Below are positions 34,680 to 45,415 of a DNA stretch of 64,000 nucleotides, in pieces. The position numbers were made by a program, and so were the translations under genes. Every line of letters begins with the position of its first letter. The stretch's first letter is position 1. This stretch comes from Acanthosepion pharaonis (taxonomy: Eukaryota; Mollusca; Cephalopoda; Sepiida; Sepiidae): NCBI GenBank assembly GCA_903632075.3, contig CAHIKZ030000812.1, positions 1 to 64,000 on the forward strand, read 5' to 3'. The notes beneath the pieces were generated by a model that saw nothing but the letters and a program-made list of their open reading frames with translations, made no database searches and had not been told where the DNA came from.

Positions 34680-36061
34680 AAAACCACACTTGTATATAAT
34701 CAATGTTAAATTAACAAACAAGAGTTGTCATTGGTTTTATTAAAATTTTGAGGTTTTTCCTCCATGATACATTTTAATCAAATGTTAATTAGCTACAATC
34801 AAATTCTTTAGTAATTACATTCATACTTTCTGTTGAAACTGCCTTGCACATACACACAAGGAGTGCTGAAAAGTTTTCAGACCAATCAAGAAAACCTTGG
34901 AAACAACATCTGATGATGTTTAGCCATTTGGTCAAATTTTGAGTAGTGGGTTGGGCTGAAAAACTTTCAATATGTGTGGTAGATATGATAGATATTCATT
35001 TGTAAAAATGTCTCTTAAAAATTTATCTTCAGATATCAAAACCTCTCAAAATTATGGAGAAAAAGAATAATTACACAAAAACTGCAAAAAAGACTAATCA
35101 AAAGAAAGTAATAAATGACTTGGAGGACATTAATGAATGGTTGTCTATCCTTACCATCTCCAAACCAGCAACTTTCTTCCCACCAATCAAATGGATTGTG
35201 ATAACTTAACCAACCACCTGTGCAACCTCTCTAACCTTGACCTGAAGGATAAGCTTGAGGGGCCACTACATCTATAGAAAAAATGAGGCTATCAGTACCA
35301 AATGTTCTAAATAGTGAATTTTTTCCATACACTTTTGTCACTGGACAGCTGCCTATCTAATTAATCTGTTAATAAGGTTACTTAGCTTTTATTTTGGCCC
35401 TCCTCGCATAAGAGGATTATAGAATATAAGACCTTTGTGTGATTTTGCTTCAAATTCAGAAACTAAAAAACTACTCCACTTTTTGTCCCTTAATGATTAT
35501 AAAGGCATTAAATTAAAGCTTTGTGCTGAACCAATAATTTTTTTTTCAGATTTGATCTTTTTCTAAAATTCAAACAATTATAGAATTCATGTGATAATGA
35601 TGATAATGAAATTTTGTAGAAAAAAAAAAAGAAAAAGTATTTATACTAATTTTTTTTTAACTTAAATATTTAAACTATATTTAATTTTATTTCTATCATG
35701 ATTTACCAGAACTAAGTACGGTTTTATATAATTTTATTGTTTCTCATATTAATTTTTATGTCCGTCTTATCAATCTCAGTGTGGATTGATTTTGTGTCTA
35801 TATAGATGGGGCGGCGGGGGGAGTTGGTCAGGAAGTAGAAAGCTAAAAATTCAACTTGTCAAAAAACTAATACAGAATTTATTCATTTCAATGTTTCAGT
35901 CAAACAAAAGGCACAACACAGGGGTCAGGGGAAGATGGAAGGCATTTTTCTTAAAGGGAAGAAGCTTTATAAAAGTTAAACCTGAATATTAACCCTGACA
36001 TTAATTTGGGGCTGTATGAAGAATGAAATTAATTTAAAATAGGAGTAAAAAGAGGTCTAAA

Positions 36062-36134
<73 letters not shown>

Positions 36135-36570
36135 AAATAAAAGGATGTAAGGGATTAATGGAAAGAGAGTTGGGAGATATTAAAGTAAGAGAAAGTTTAT
36201 AAATATAGTGTAAAGAAAAGAGGTTATAGAGGTGGGGGAAATAAAGTATAGAAATTAGAATTAGTTATACTGTCGACATTTGAAGAGTGAATATTATGGA
36301 AATATGGTAGCTAATTAAGTTAAACCTATATTATGAAAATTTGAATTTGTTTTTACATCAACATTTTAACACTAATTCATTCCTCCTTTACTATATATTT
36401 CTAGAATATTACTTGCTTACTTTAAATTAATGCCACTTTGTGTCCTCCACATTTTTGACTAACCTTTTAACCACCTCAAAAATATTCATGAACATTCTCA
36501 TTTAAAAGCCTTGATAAACAAATGATATCTTTGCTCTTGTATATAAACATGTGCAACAAAATCCTACATT
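34680..36570. other. No gene seen
   Basis: AT-rich unassigned DNA with a long (TA)n run at 36069-36127. GGAGTGCTGAAAAGT near 34861 resembles a mariner-type terminus and recurs near 61337, but no transposase accompanies either. Confidence 0.5.
36069..36127. repeat. (TA)n microsatellite
   Basis: Uninterrupted TA run of about 29 units. Confidence 0.95.
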
Positions 36571-36573
36571 TGC

Positions 36574-36601
36574 CTTGATAAAGTCCCTCAGTGGACGAAG
36601 C
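36574..36601 (+). ncRNA. Hammerhead-like core, degenerate
   Basis: CTTGATAAA, then GTCC and GGAC (36583-36586, 36593-36596) closing a short loop, then GAAGC. The layout matches the cores at 5.69 and 17.08 kb, including an extra A before GTCC, and suggests another PLE tail. No PLE coding sequence is attached. Two box changes make activity unlikely. Confidence 0.3.
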
Positions 36602-36652
36602 ATATCTGCTCAGAATAATTTTTACTCGTCTTTTTATTCCTTTACCGATACA

Positions 36653-36654
<2 letters not shown>

Positions 36655-36725
<71 letters not shown>
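36655..36725. repeat. (TA)n-(TG)n compound microsatellite
   Basis: About 22 TA units followed directly by about 13 TG units. Confidence 0.95.
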
Positions 36726-36729
36726 ATGA

Positions 36730-37860
36730 CAATTGCTTTGCAATTCTGAAGATAGGAAAATATAAAAAATATTTATAAAATCAGTTACACAGAGTTAATC
36801 AGAATGTTTTTAGGAGTTAGCTTCAATAATCAAGATTTGCATTTTCCATCTGTCAATACTAACAACTATAGCCACTTTGTGTCAATTGTCTGGCTGGATA
36901 ATAGCATTAAACCTCTTAAAATTTTAATAGTGAGTCATGAAAATTCAAACAATCAAGGAGTCATACTAAATTTCAAGCAAATAAAAACATTAAAATACCC
37001 AATACAAAACTTTATTTAATGGACAAGAATGTAATTTTATTACATATTCAGGTTTGTATTTATAGATAAGATGTCCACAATTAGATAGACTCTTTGTTTG
37101 TATGGCCATAAAAAAGTGGAAGAAAAAATTGCATTATTTCTAACAATTATCGATCACACTACCCCTAATAGTAGAAATGGCGAGTAGTTTTTGATTAGTA
37201 AAAGATTATGTTTTACATTCTCTCTTGGAAGCAAAACACACAAGAAAGAGAAACCCTGAAAAGTGCAAGGATAAAGAAAATAATTGGTGGCATGTTGATA
37301 AAGGTTAACACATTCTACAAATTCAAATGACAAAACCCTAAGCACAGACACATTTTATATACATTATATATATAACCCTTTCTACAAGTGTAAGGAAGCA
37401 GCTGTCACAATAAATTTCTTAAGTTAAAAAAAAAAAAATAAATTAAATCCTTCCCTGTGCAAAACATACAAACACCACCTTACCATCAGTGAAGCAGAAG
37501 TCCACCTGCACAAAGATCATAAGCAAAAACAATGAGTGATAAAATTAAATGTAGTTCTGCTGGGGCAACACAAGTTGGTAAGGTTTAATTCAAGTACTGA
37601 GAAAGACGACAAGAGTGCAGAGAGAGAAAAACAAGCAGTAAAGTGACACAGACAGAAATTTGCTGTCTACTGACATCACTTCATTTGACCTACAACAGAA
37701 TGAATTGTATTAAGTAGGAGAGAGGAGAGATGGCAGATAAAGTGGATAATAAAACCTTAAAAAACGTTTACAAAAACATTAAAAAACAAGAAATCCTAAA
37801 AAATTTATGAATCAATCAAAATTATTATAATGAAGATTCTATTTCTGATATAGATATAAA
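36730..37860. other. No gene seen
   Basis: Unassigned AT-rich DNA. A 71-codon frame at 36804-37019 has no recognised similarity. Confidence 0.55.
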
Positions 37861-37864
37861 TATC

Positions 37865-38790
37865 TTATATATAAAGTACAGTGCATGTGTGTGTCCAAGC
37901 AACTTCTCCGCTCCCATTGATCCAATTTCAAGGTTTCATAGCACATTCAAAAGTCCTAGAAAAAATAGGAATATTCATTGAGCTCAGATTCAGGGTTGCC
38001 AGATTATGGGAGGTTAAAAATATATATTAATATATTATACTAGCCATTATTGTTGTTGTTTTCATGGTTCAAGAGGAATAACTTATTTTATTTTTGTATC
38101 AAAAATTGTAGCTAGCTTAAAGGCTGCCCTATTGGGCAGCATTTAAGCTAGCTCCTGTGGAGGACTCTTAGTTTGGGCATCATCACAATAGCTAGGGAGG
38201 AGTAGATGTAATAGGCTTCAATAAAGTACAGAAGATAGTGCAATGACTGAGTGCAGCCTTAGGCAGCTGTTCCCCAGTGCTGGGAACTTCTCCGTATAAT
38301 TTTCCTCATTTGCAACTCTGTCTTTGATGGAGCTGCCCCTGAGTGCACTCTGTCCAAAGACAGAGACGAAACTGAGAGATGATAAATAGGGTGTTACAAA
38401 CTACTTGAGAGCAATTTACATACGGTATTTACTCTGTCTCCCCACTAAGATGAGATGCAACACAAGGTCAATTTTTAAGGTGGGGACCCAAGCATGTACA
38501 CCCGGGCAAGGAACAAAAATTCCCCAAGCCCTCACAACCACCGGTTGCACTGGCTTCATGCGAGCACCGATCCCTCTTTCTAGTGCAATGAGAGGGTGTT
38601 GCCTTGGGCAGCTGTTCCATAGGGCCAAGTTCCTCTCAGTATAACTTTCCTCAGTTGCAACTATCTTTAATGGAGCCACCCCCTGAGCACACACTGTCTA
38701 AAGAGAGATGCAACTGAGAGATGATAAATAGGGTGTTATAAACAACTGAAGAGCAATTTACATACTAAAAGCTCAATATCTGTATTATAT
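37865..38790 (-). mobile_element. Composite repeat element, copy 2 (inverted)
   Basis: This carries the same three parts as 22990-25047 in reverse order and orientation: the tail (37875-38045, starting near ATATATAAAGTACAGTG), the hairpin block (38105-38225), and then about 1.7 array units (38240-38780). The shorter array versus about four units in copy 1 indicates expansion or contraction of the array between copies. No coding sequence. Confidence 0.65.
38110..38153 (-). repeat. Best preserved hairpin block
   Basis: AGCTAGCTTAAA (38110-38121) pairs perfectly with TTTAAGCTAGCT (38142-38153). Inside these, GCTGCCC (38123-38129) pairs perfectly with GGGCAGC (38134-38140) around TATT, with a single G-A mismatch between the two stems. 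Read on the minus strand, a 7-bp GC-rich stem is followed after eight bases by CTAG, the layout of a Helitron 3' terminus. Confidence 0.85.
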
Positions 38791-39189
38791 ATTATTTACT
38801 TCTAGACAATTTTACTCTTCAGGTTTAACTAATTTGCATATTGATTTAAAAAAAAAAATATGCATTATTTCATCAACTATCCTTCATTACTGTTTTTTTT
38901 TTTTTTTATTTGAGGATTGTTTTGATTTTCATATAAAAAATAGTTCTGCTTAGGAATATCATCTTATATAGTGCAGAAAAGTGTTTGAAATTTGAATTTT
39001 TCTTGGCCTTCCACAAGTTGGTATCTATTTGTAAAACTTTCCTTAAATATAACAAGCCAATTTATGAATGAAATGTTCATTTAAAATTTTTGTTTCAAAG
39101 ATTTCAAGTAGTGAATATATTTTACTTGGCAAAGCCTGCTTGTATGTTATGAAAATGAAATATAAACAATACATTTTTTTTATAATTAT

Positions 39190-40650
39190 TATTCTCCTCA
39201 TGGCACCCAACAACATACTTTCCTTCATAGCTCTTAGCAGTTTTTGCTCCCTCTTAATCCATGTTCTACCATCCATTTACACAAGCTTAGGTCAGTTAAT
39301 TACTTTTCTCTCTGCATCTTTTGCTTTTAACATGTACTATAACTGTCAAATTCTGAAAACAGTTGTCTTTTTTGGATTCTAAGTATAATTGTCTTTTTTG
39401 TTTCCATTTTCTTTAAAACTTCCTTGTTGCTTATGTGCCCTCTCAATGGCATTCTCAGTATAATTCTTTAGCACCACATCTTTTTTTCTAAAGTCTTTTT
39501 CATCTATGAAGAAATTGTCCAGCTTTCATAAAAGGATTGATATTACATAGCAATTCAGTAAACTTTTCTTTGAAATTTTCCTGTTACTTGATATTTTGTT
39601 TAACTTTTGGAAGGCATCTTTTGCTATTCCAGTATGGCTACATATTTTTGTGTCACATTTACTAGCAACTGTTAAAACTGTTCCTAGATAGTTAAATTTT
39701 TGTACTTGATAGATTCTGATATCTCCATTTTATAGCTAGCATCTTGGGCTGTTCCTATTGCCAACAACCATACATCAGTCTTCTGTTCTCACTTTCCTTT
39801 ATTTTATTTCTGTATATGCCAACACATTATCTTCAGGTCTTCTGTTAAGATTGTACCCACCAATAATAAATCCATGTAGGACTTTTCTCACTGAAAAAGT
39901 TAAATAAATCTAGTGAGAAGACACATGCTTGTCTTATATCCATTTTTTTATTTATACATACTTGTCACCATAGCCTTATATTTCATTTATTATTTCCATA
40001 TTCTTCATGATGCTGAAATTCTCTAAAGCTACTAACACCCATATTACAATTACATCTGGACTTACTGCTTCGTTTCTGTTTACCTAATTCAGTGCTGATA
40101 TTACCTCAAATTTTAATATTTCAGGTCCTTCCATATTTTTATGTATTGTAGGTTTCCTTCTTTCATTGTGGAAGAGTTCTGCAACAATCATTTCATCTTG
40201 TTTTTTCTATTATGAGCTTTCCTTCATTTGATTTTATGCATTGTGTCAATGTGCAGGTATTTGTCCTGTTATTTCTTTCATGCATACCTGCTGTATCTAT
40301 GATCTTCACTCTTTCTATCTCTGTATACTTTTAATTGAGCCATTCCCTTTTTACCTTTCTACATTTTTTTTTTCTAATGTTTTTTTGCTTAATGTAACAT
40401 TTTATCTGTTATCCACTTTTTTCAAGTCTCTCTTTCTTTTGGATGATCTTGATCAACACTGTCAACAGAGCTTCTCTTAATGTGTTGCACTTTGAATTTC
40501 TAGTACCATCTATGTTATTATATTTGCTTCTGTCAGCACACAATTTAAGTCATTCTGGATTTGTAGTATAGGCATTGCTTTGGTTTTCTTTAATTTTATT
40601 CTAAGTTTGACTATGACTGGAAAGTGGTTGATCTCACTTTGATAGATTTT
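39190..40650 (-). pseudogene. LINE ORF2 remnant, minus strand
   Basis: The minus-strand reading gives, in order, a degraded region matching 48.43-48.75 kb (about 40500-40240), G-Y-K-T-S-M-C-L-L near 39945-39920 (RT motif B region), G-F-I-I-G-G-Y-N-L-N with a damaged catalytic box near 39870-39800, and a C-terminal block L-R-G-H-I-S-N-K-E-V-L-K-K-M near 39445-39405. The order is collinear, so this copy is not rearranged, unlike its relative at 48.4-49.65 kb. There are many stops and it is inactive. Confidence 0.65.
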
Positions 40651-40849
40651 AGAGTGTAAATAATGTGTTATAAGAGAGAAAAACATTTTTAACTATTGCT
40701 ATGATAATATTTCATTATACAAATACTACAGACACTATATCTCTACATGTGTCTATAGATTGAGATATAAGATAAACAGATTTACAATTAGTAAGATAAG
40801 GTATAATTTATTTTGAAAAAGTAATGCTGTATTTAATTATATGCTTTAG

Positions 40850-41090
40850 ATACTACAAAATATGTTGAGGATCTGAAAGCCCAAGGGTAGTTGTGAAAGC
40901 ATATGAGAGGTAACATATTTCTTTGACAAGAATTTGTGATTATGCTCATCAACAAAGCAACATCAGTCCATTTTCCACTTGTGTTTCAGAGAATAAAATA
41001 CATTATTCAATGTTTGGTTTAAGGACTGAGTAGATCAAACTTCTAAACCTGCCAACCATTTCATATTCTTCTCTCTCACTATTGTGAGAC
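40850..41090 (+). repeat. Dispersed repeat, left part, interrupted by Ty3 element
   Basis: Collinear with 33.62-33.85 kb. It continues at 46826-46890 on the other side of the Ty3 insertion. Confidence 0.6.
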
Positions 41091-41324
41091 CAGAAACTAC
41101 CTACACAACAGACTCTTCCAGGCCTATATTAAGTAGACGACATAGCACTCTAGAGAGACACTGAGAGTGACAGAGAGAGACAGTGAGAGTCTAGTACGAC
41201 TACCAGTGTTGGACACTAACTTATAGTAAGCTCCGCTTACACTATCTCTGTAACCTGTTGTTAATATATCTTTCTTACATCTAATCCATGTTTTACTTCT
41301 GTGGCCCCCAACTTTGGCCCCACA
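41091..41324 (+). repeat. 5' LTR of the 41.1-46.8 kb element
   Basis: Starts ATTGTGAGACC and ends GGCCCCACA. 234 bp. Confidence 0.9.
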
Positions 41325-42967
41325 TCAGTGACAACGAGGATTCGAGAAACGCACTCACGGCAAAACATCAATACCTTACCAGTTCCACATCTGTGTCGAC
41401 GAAGAATTCGAGAAACGCATTCACATCGAAAACTTTGTTCTCACCATATCAATAGCAACAGAGTACTCGAAAAATACACAGAACGAGAATTTAAGCTGGT
41501 ATTACTACATTAGCGATTTAAACGCAACACCCAGCGTCTATAAAAAAAAAATATATTCCAATACCAAACATCAGTGACGAGCAGTGTTTCGACATCTACG
41601 GAATATTAAAGTCTGTCCAAATAACAAGAATGAATTCTTACATACCCACACACAGAAAAAAAAACAGTTGTTCATAAAACAAACTGGCAATACTAGAGCG
41701 AAGTACTACCATTGTACTCAAGTTTTCAAAAAAAACTATCGAAAATTTTTTTTTTATGTAACTGAGTTGAACTCGGGCATAAAATTATTCTCCCCTCAAA
41801 TTCACTGAGGTGAGTTTTCTCTTTTTATAACTTTAAAAAAAAAAAAAAAAAAATACGTAAGTGTGGTGAAAATTTATTCAATTACATCAAAATTAATGGA
41901 ACCACGGGGAAAAAAAAAGCCAAACACATGCTTTGAATATACGCTCTTTTAGCGCTAGAGGGCATCGTCAGTGATGTTCTGGAGATGGATCATTGGGCAG
42001 TTTTGGGTCTTTCAAACATCATACTGACCTCACCAAATTGACCCCCTCAGAGCTGATCAGACTCTGAAACGTCCTCTAAAAAATGCTTGTAGATCCTGAC
42101 ATTTGATTGGAGATTGACCAACAGCCAATCGCAACGGTGTGAAATCTATTTAAGCCGTTTACGGGTGATTTTTTTTTTTTTCAGTGGACACCCCTTCATT
42201 GGATACTTAGAAGGTAATTATGTTTTCCGTTTTTACCCACTTTTCTGAAGTTTTTTTTTTCGTCCTCCTTTCCTCGTATCCGAAACGCTCTGAAGCGTAG
42301 CTAACTATGATTTTCGACATAGTACTTAAACGGGTATCCACCAAGCCTTTTGAAATTGTCTTTAGTATTTTGCTGATGTCTAAATCGAAGTCGTGCCAAG
42401 CTTTTTATCTATGGCCGCAGGCCACTTGATCTTTTACCGAAATGTCTCTGATGGTAACTCTGGGGATACTTGTGCCTCTGCTTGGAAGAAACTGGGCTCT
42501 GTGGTGAGCTTTCCGGCCCTGTATTTCCCAAGGTCTCATCACCAGAGAATTTCATGTCTACCAACTGGCTAGTTTCAATTGACATTTCATTTTTGGCTTG
42601 ATGGATTTTTTAGGTGCGTTTATTCTTGCATTTTTTCGCATGGGCAAGTCATAATCGTTGTCCGTGAGTGTGAGGCTTGGTTCGTCTCTGGTTGATCCGT
42701 CCCTAATTGGGATCTCATTCTCCCCGCTCTCGGGATCCCTTGGGGTATTTATTCTTATTTGTGTCTGTAGCCAAATTTTGATCTGCATACCGGGTAGCTA
42801 GCCCAGGAATGCTTTAAATTAGTTTAGTTTAACTAATTGTCTGTCCATATTTTTTTTTCTGTAAAAGAAAAAAAAAAAAGGAACAAAAATCTATCAAGAT
42901 TTTTTTTGTGTACCTCCTCTTAGTACACGTGTTTCAAAGCAACAAAAAAGCGCTGTCATTTTTAAAT
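41325..42967 (+). other. Long leader of the Ty3-type element
   Basis: About 1.6 kb between the 5' LTR and the likely gag start. A GAATTCGAGAAACGCATTCA-like block near 41400-41425 repeats one at 41338-41362. A consensus 5' splice site (GAG then GTGAGT) lies at about 41808-41817, and a pyrimidine tract ending CAG lies at about 42169-42183, so part could be removed as an intron. A CCAAT and TATA-like pair sits at 42106-42154. A 76-codon minus frame at 42558-42788 is unrecognised. Confidence 0.5.
42106..42154 (+). promoter_or_regulatory. Promoter-like CCAAT and TATA-like pair inside the leader
   Basis: ATTGG (inverted CCAAT) at 42106-42110, CCAAT at 42125-42129 and TATTTAAG at 42147-42154. The spacing resembles a compact pol II promoter. 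It could be a second start for the element or part of inserted foreign sequence. Confidence 0.3.
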
Positions 42968-43684
42968 ATGGAAGATTTTCAAAAAGCAGTTGACCAAATG
43001 TTAAAACTAAATTTGGATCAGCAACAAAAATCAGAAGACAGACAACTATTTTTGGAATTACATAAACAACAAATGGAATTCCAACAAATTACGCTTCAGA
43101 ATGCTGAACTACAACAGAAACAACTTAAAGAATTACTCGTAAATGCATTAAAAGGCTCAAACTCTGAAAAAGATACAATATTCTGCCAGAGTACAATCTA
43201 CAATTCAATGGAAACCTTTGAATACATACCAGAGAACGACAAAACTTTTGAGGCATTTTACAGGTGCTACGAAGATATTTTCAACCTAGACTGTGAACAA
43301 TGGCCCAGTAAAAAAAAGGTATGTCTACTATTGAGAAAACTGGGACTGACAGAACATAGTAGATTTGTAGACTTCATACTACGTAAGAAAACGACCGACT
43401 TGGATTTTTCAGAGACTATTAAGCTCCTATCAGAACTATTTGGGTCTAACACAACCTTGTTCCACAAACGGAAATGCCTGAACGCAGTCAAAAATAACCG
43501 ACAAGATTTTCTAACGTCTGCAGCATCGGTAAACAAGCTCTGTAATGATTTTAAACTAGCCGAACTGACTGCCGATGATTTCAAGTGCTTGATTTTCGCA
43601 CAAGGTTTAGTATCAGCAGAAGACACCGAAGTCAGACGACGGGTACTGACCAAGCTTGAGAACGAACAAGGATTGACTCTCTAA
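42968..43684 (+). CDS. gag: gag-like protein of the Ty3-type element
   Basis: The open frame continues upstream to 42908. I prefer the ATG at 42968 (M-E-D-F-Q-K-A-V-D), because upstream residues look like random leader sequence. The 238 residues start with a Gln-rich coiled segment (about residues 10-75), then a globular capsid-like part with F-E-Y-I-P-E-N-D near 90 and F-A-Q-G-L near 215. This is the usual gag plan in Ty3 elements related to the nematode K02A2.6 type. Gag forms the particle. The frame ends at a TAA, but recognisable gag sequence (K-L-A-E-D-C-Q-R-V-I) continues in the same frame past it to a further TGA near 43723, so the stop looks like damage. Confidence 0.75.
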   Translation: MEDFQKAVDQMLKLNLDQQQKSEDRQLFLELHKQQMEFQQITLQNAELQQKQLKELLVNALKGSNSEKDTIFCQSTIYNSMETFEYIPENDKTFEAFYRCYEDIFNLDCEQWPSKKKVCLLLRKLGLTEHSRFVDFILRKKTTDLDFSETIKLLSELFGSNTTLFHKRKCLNAVKNNRQDFLTSAASVNKLCNDFKLAELTADDFKCLIFAQGLVSAEDTEVRRRVLTKLENEQGLTL

Positions 43685-43794
43685 AAACTGGCAGAGGACT
43701 GTCAAAGAGTAATATCTGTAAAGTGAGACTCAAACACCATCGAGGAATCAAAGGTGGCTCAGATTAATAAAACCAGAAGCAAGTCTACCCCCTA

Positions 43795-44159
43795 TTCCCC
43801 TCAAAAAGACAAAAGGCAAATCTCAATTCCGCAGTAACCAAAACCCAAATAAGTTAAAGAAACCGCCCGGACCATGTTACCATTGTGGTAAATGGCATTG
43901 GATGAAATTCTGTCCAGTTAAGAACAAAAAATATTGCAAAAATTGCAATAAAAGTGGACATACTTTAACTTCATGCCGGTATGCCAACAGAACGAGAAAA
44001 CCCAAAAATAAAATTAGGCAAGCTCAATCTGACAATATTGTTGATAGAAATTTAGGAAAATATGTAACTGTGGATATTTTCAATAAGTCCATTAAATTCC
44101 AGCTTGACTCGGGTTCTGATATTTCAACCATTAACTGGCGTACTTGGCGAAAAGATTAA
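43795..44159 (+). pseudogene. Zinc-knuckle and protease segment
   Basis: Shifted one frame from gag. Knuckles: C-Y-H-C-G-K-W-H-W-M-K-F-C (43875 on; spacing 2-3-4) and C-K-N-C-N-K-S-G-H-T-L-T-S-C (spacing 2-4-4), which bind the genomic RNA. The protease start F-Q-L-D-S-G-S-D-I-S-T-I follows at about 44097-44130, with the D-S-G active-site triad intact. The frame ends at 44159 soon after. The rest of the protease resumes in another frame. Confidence 0.8.
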
Positions 44160-44409
44160 CATTTTAGGTGAGGTAATACTTACAGAAACACTAAATGGAG
44201 TTACCAAAAAGCTCAAAGCCTATGTATTGAAAACTTCAGATAACTTATTTGGAACAGATTGGATAGAGAAATTCAATCTTTGGGATTGCCCAATGAGTAC
44301 ATTTTGTCGCAAGATACAAAGTACAACGTCCAATTTGGTAAATCTCAAAAAGGAACTCAAACAACAATTTCCTCAGGTTTTTTTCTGGCGGCCTTGGGAA
44401 ATGTACTAA
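44104..44409 (+). pseudogene. Protease remainder and linker to RT
   Basis: In a frame shifted from the preceding segment: L-G-E-K-I-N-I-L-G-E, then Y-V-L-K-T, then L-F-G-T-D-W-I-E-K-F-N-L-W-D near 44247-44287, the block that closes Ty3-type protease domains. It ends at a TAA just before the RT frame. One frameshift near 44130-44150 separates it from the D-S-G half. Confidence 0.7.
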
Positions 44410-44410
44410 A

Positions 44411-45400
44411 ATGAAAGCTAAGTTCAAGGTGAAGGACAGTGCACAGCCGGTATTCAAAAAGAAACAGACTGTTCCTTTCGCTGCTCTAGATCAAATAAAC
44501 AAAGAGTTAGATAGACTCGAACAAGCAGGTATTCTGTCAAAAACAGATTTCAGCGAGTGGGCAGCACCTACGGTCTACGTAAAAAAGAAGTCCAATCAAA
44601 TACGAGCCAACACGATCAGAAACATGCCGGCCCCAGATAACGTTCAAGCGTTACAAAGCTTCCTCAGCCTAGCTAACTTTTACCAAGGGTTCATTAAGAA
44701 CATGCACAATTTGAGAGAGCCTCTCAACCAACTTTTAAAAAAGGACAAAACATGGTCATGGACCCTGGAATGCCAAGACTCATTTGAGAAGATCAAAAAA
44801 ACTCTTACTTCAGACCTCTCCCTCACACATTTCGACCCTAGTCTCGACATCATAGTCGCAAGTGATGCAAGCTCGTACGGCATTGGCACTTGCATATTAC
44901 ATAAACTGCCAGATGGTTCACGAAAAGCTGTGGCTCATGCATCAAGATCTCTACTTCCAGCTGAGAAACAATATTCCCAAATAGAGAAAGAGGCTCTAGG
45001 GTTAATATTCGCTGTGACAAAGGTTCACAGATATCTACATGGTAGACGGTTCATACTGCAGGCAGATCATAAACCTCTGATTACAATTTTTGGGTCTAAA
45101 AAAGGTCTGCCAGTCTATACTGCAAATAGACTACTTCGTTGGGGAACGATTCTCTTAAACTATAATTTCAAGCTAGAGTTCCTAACAACCAAAAATATTT
45201 GCCATGCAGACAGTTTATCGCGACTCATTCCAAAAAATACAGAAGTCTTTGAAGACTCCATCATTGCTACTCTAAGGACAAATTGTGAAATCAAAAACAT
45301 GATCGCGAGTACCATAAGAGAGCTCCCAGTTACTTTGGCCGACATAAAAAGGGAGTCTCGAGAGGATGAATTCATTCAATCAATAAAAAGCAAAATTTGA
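44411..45400 (+). CDS. pol: pol fragment: RT ends fused in frame, then RNase H
   Basis: 329 codons. Residues 1-65 match the N-terminal fingers of Ty3 RT (K-K-K-Q-T-V-P-F, L-E-Q-A-G-I-L, S-E-W-A-A-P-T-V-Y-V). At residues 65-67 (44603-44612) the sequence jumps to the post-palm R-N-M-P-A-P-D-N block and F-L-S-L-A-N-F-Y, so palm motifs including the Y-x-D-D box are missing while the frame is kept. RNase H follows: A-S-D-A-S-S-Y-G-I-G near 160, E-K-E-A-L near 205 and Q-A-D-H-K-P-L near 228, all acidic residues present. It ends with the usual C-H-A-D-S-L-S-R block. RNase H might fold, but RT activity is impossible. Confidence 0.88.
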   Translation: MKAKFKVKDSAQPVFKKKQTVPFAALDQINKELDRLEQAGILSKTDFSEWAAPTVYVKKKSNQIRANTIRNMPAPDNVQALQSFLSLANFYQGFIKNMHNLREPLNQLLKKDKTWSWTLECQDSFEKIKKTLTSDLSLTHFDPSLDIIVASDASSYGIGTCILHKLPDGSRKAVAHASRSLLPAEKQYSQIEKEALGLIFAVTKVHRYLHGRRFILQADHKPLITIFGSKKGLPVYTANRLLRWGTILLNYNFKLEFLTTKNICHADSLSRLIPKNTEVFEDSIIATLRTNCEIKNMIASTIRELPVTLADIKRESREDEFIQSIKSKI

Positions 45401-45415
45401 AACAAAGACCCCAAT

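Noticed and set aside
34855..34885. GGAGTGCTGAAAAGT as a mariner terminal repeat (also near 61337)
   Set aside because: No opposite terminus or transposase was found at a sensible distance, and the two sites do not pair with each other.
42558..42788. 76-codon minus frame in the Ty3 leader
   Set aside because: It is antisense to the element, with no recognised similarity; it may be chance in a slightly GC-richer segment.
43267..43653. 128-codon minus frame opposite gag
   Set aside because: It is antisense shadow of a clearly motif-supported gag frame.
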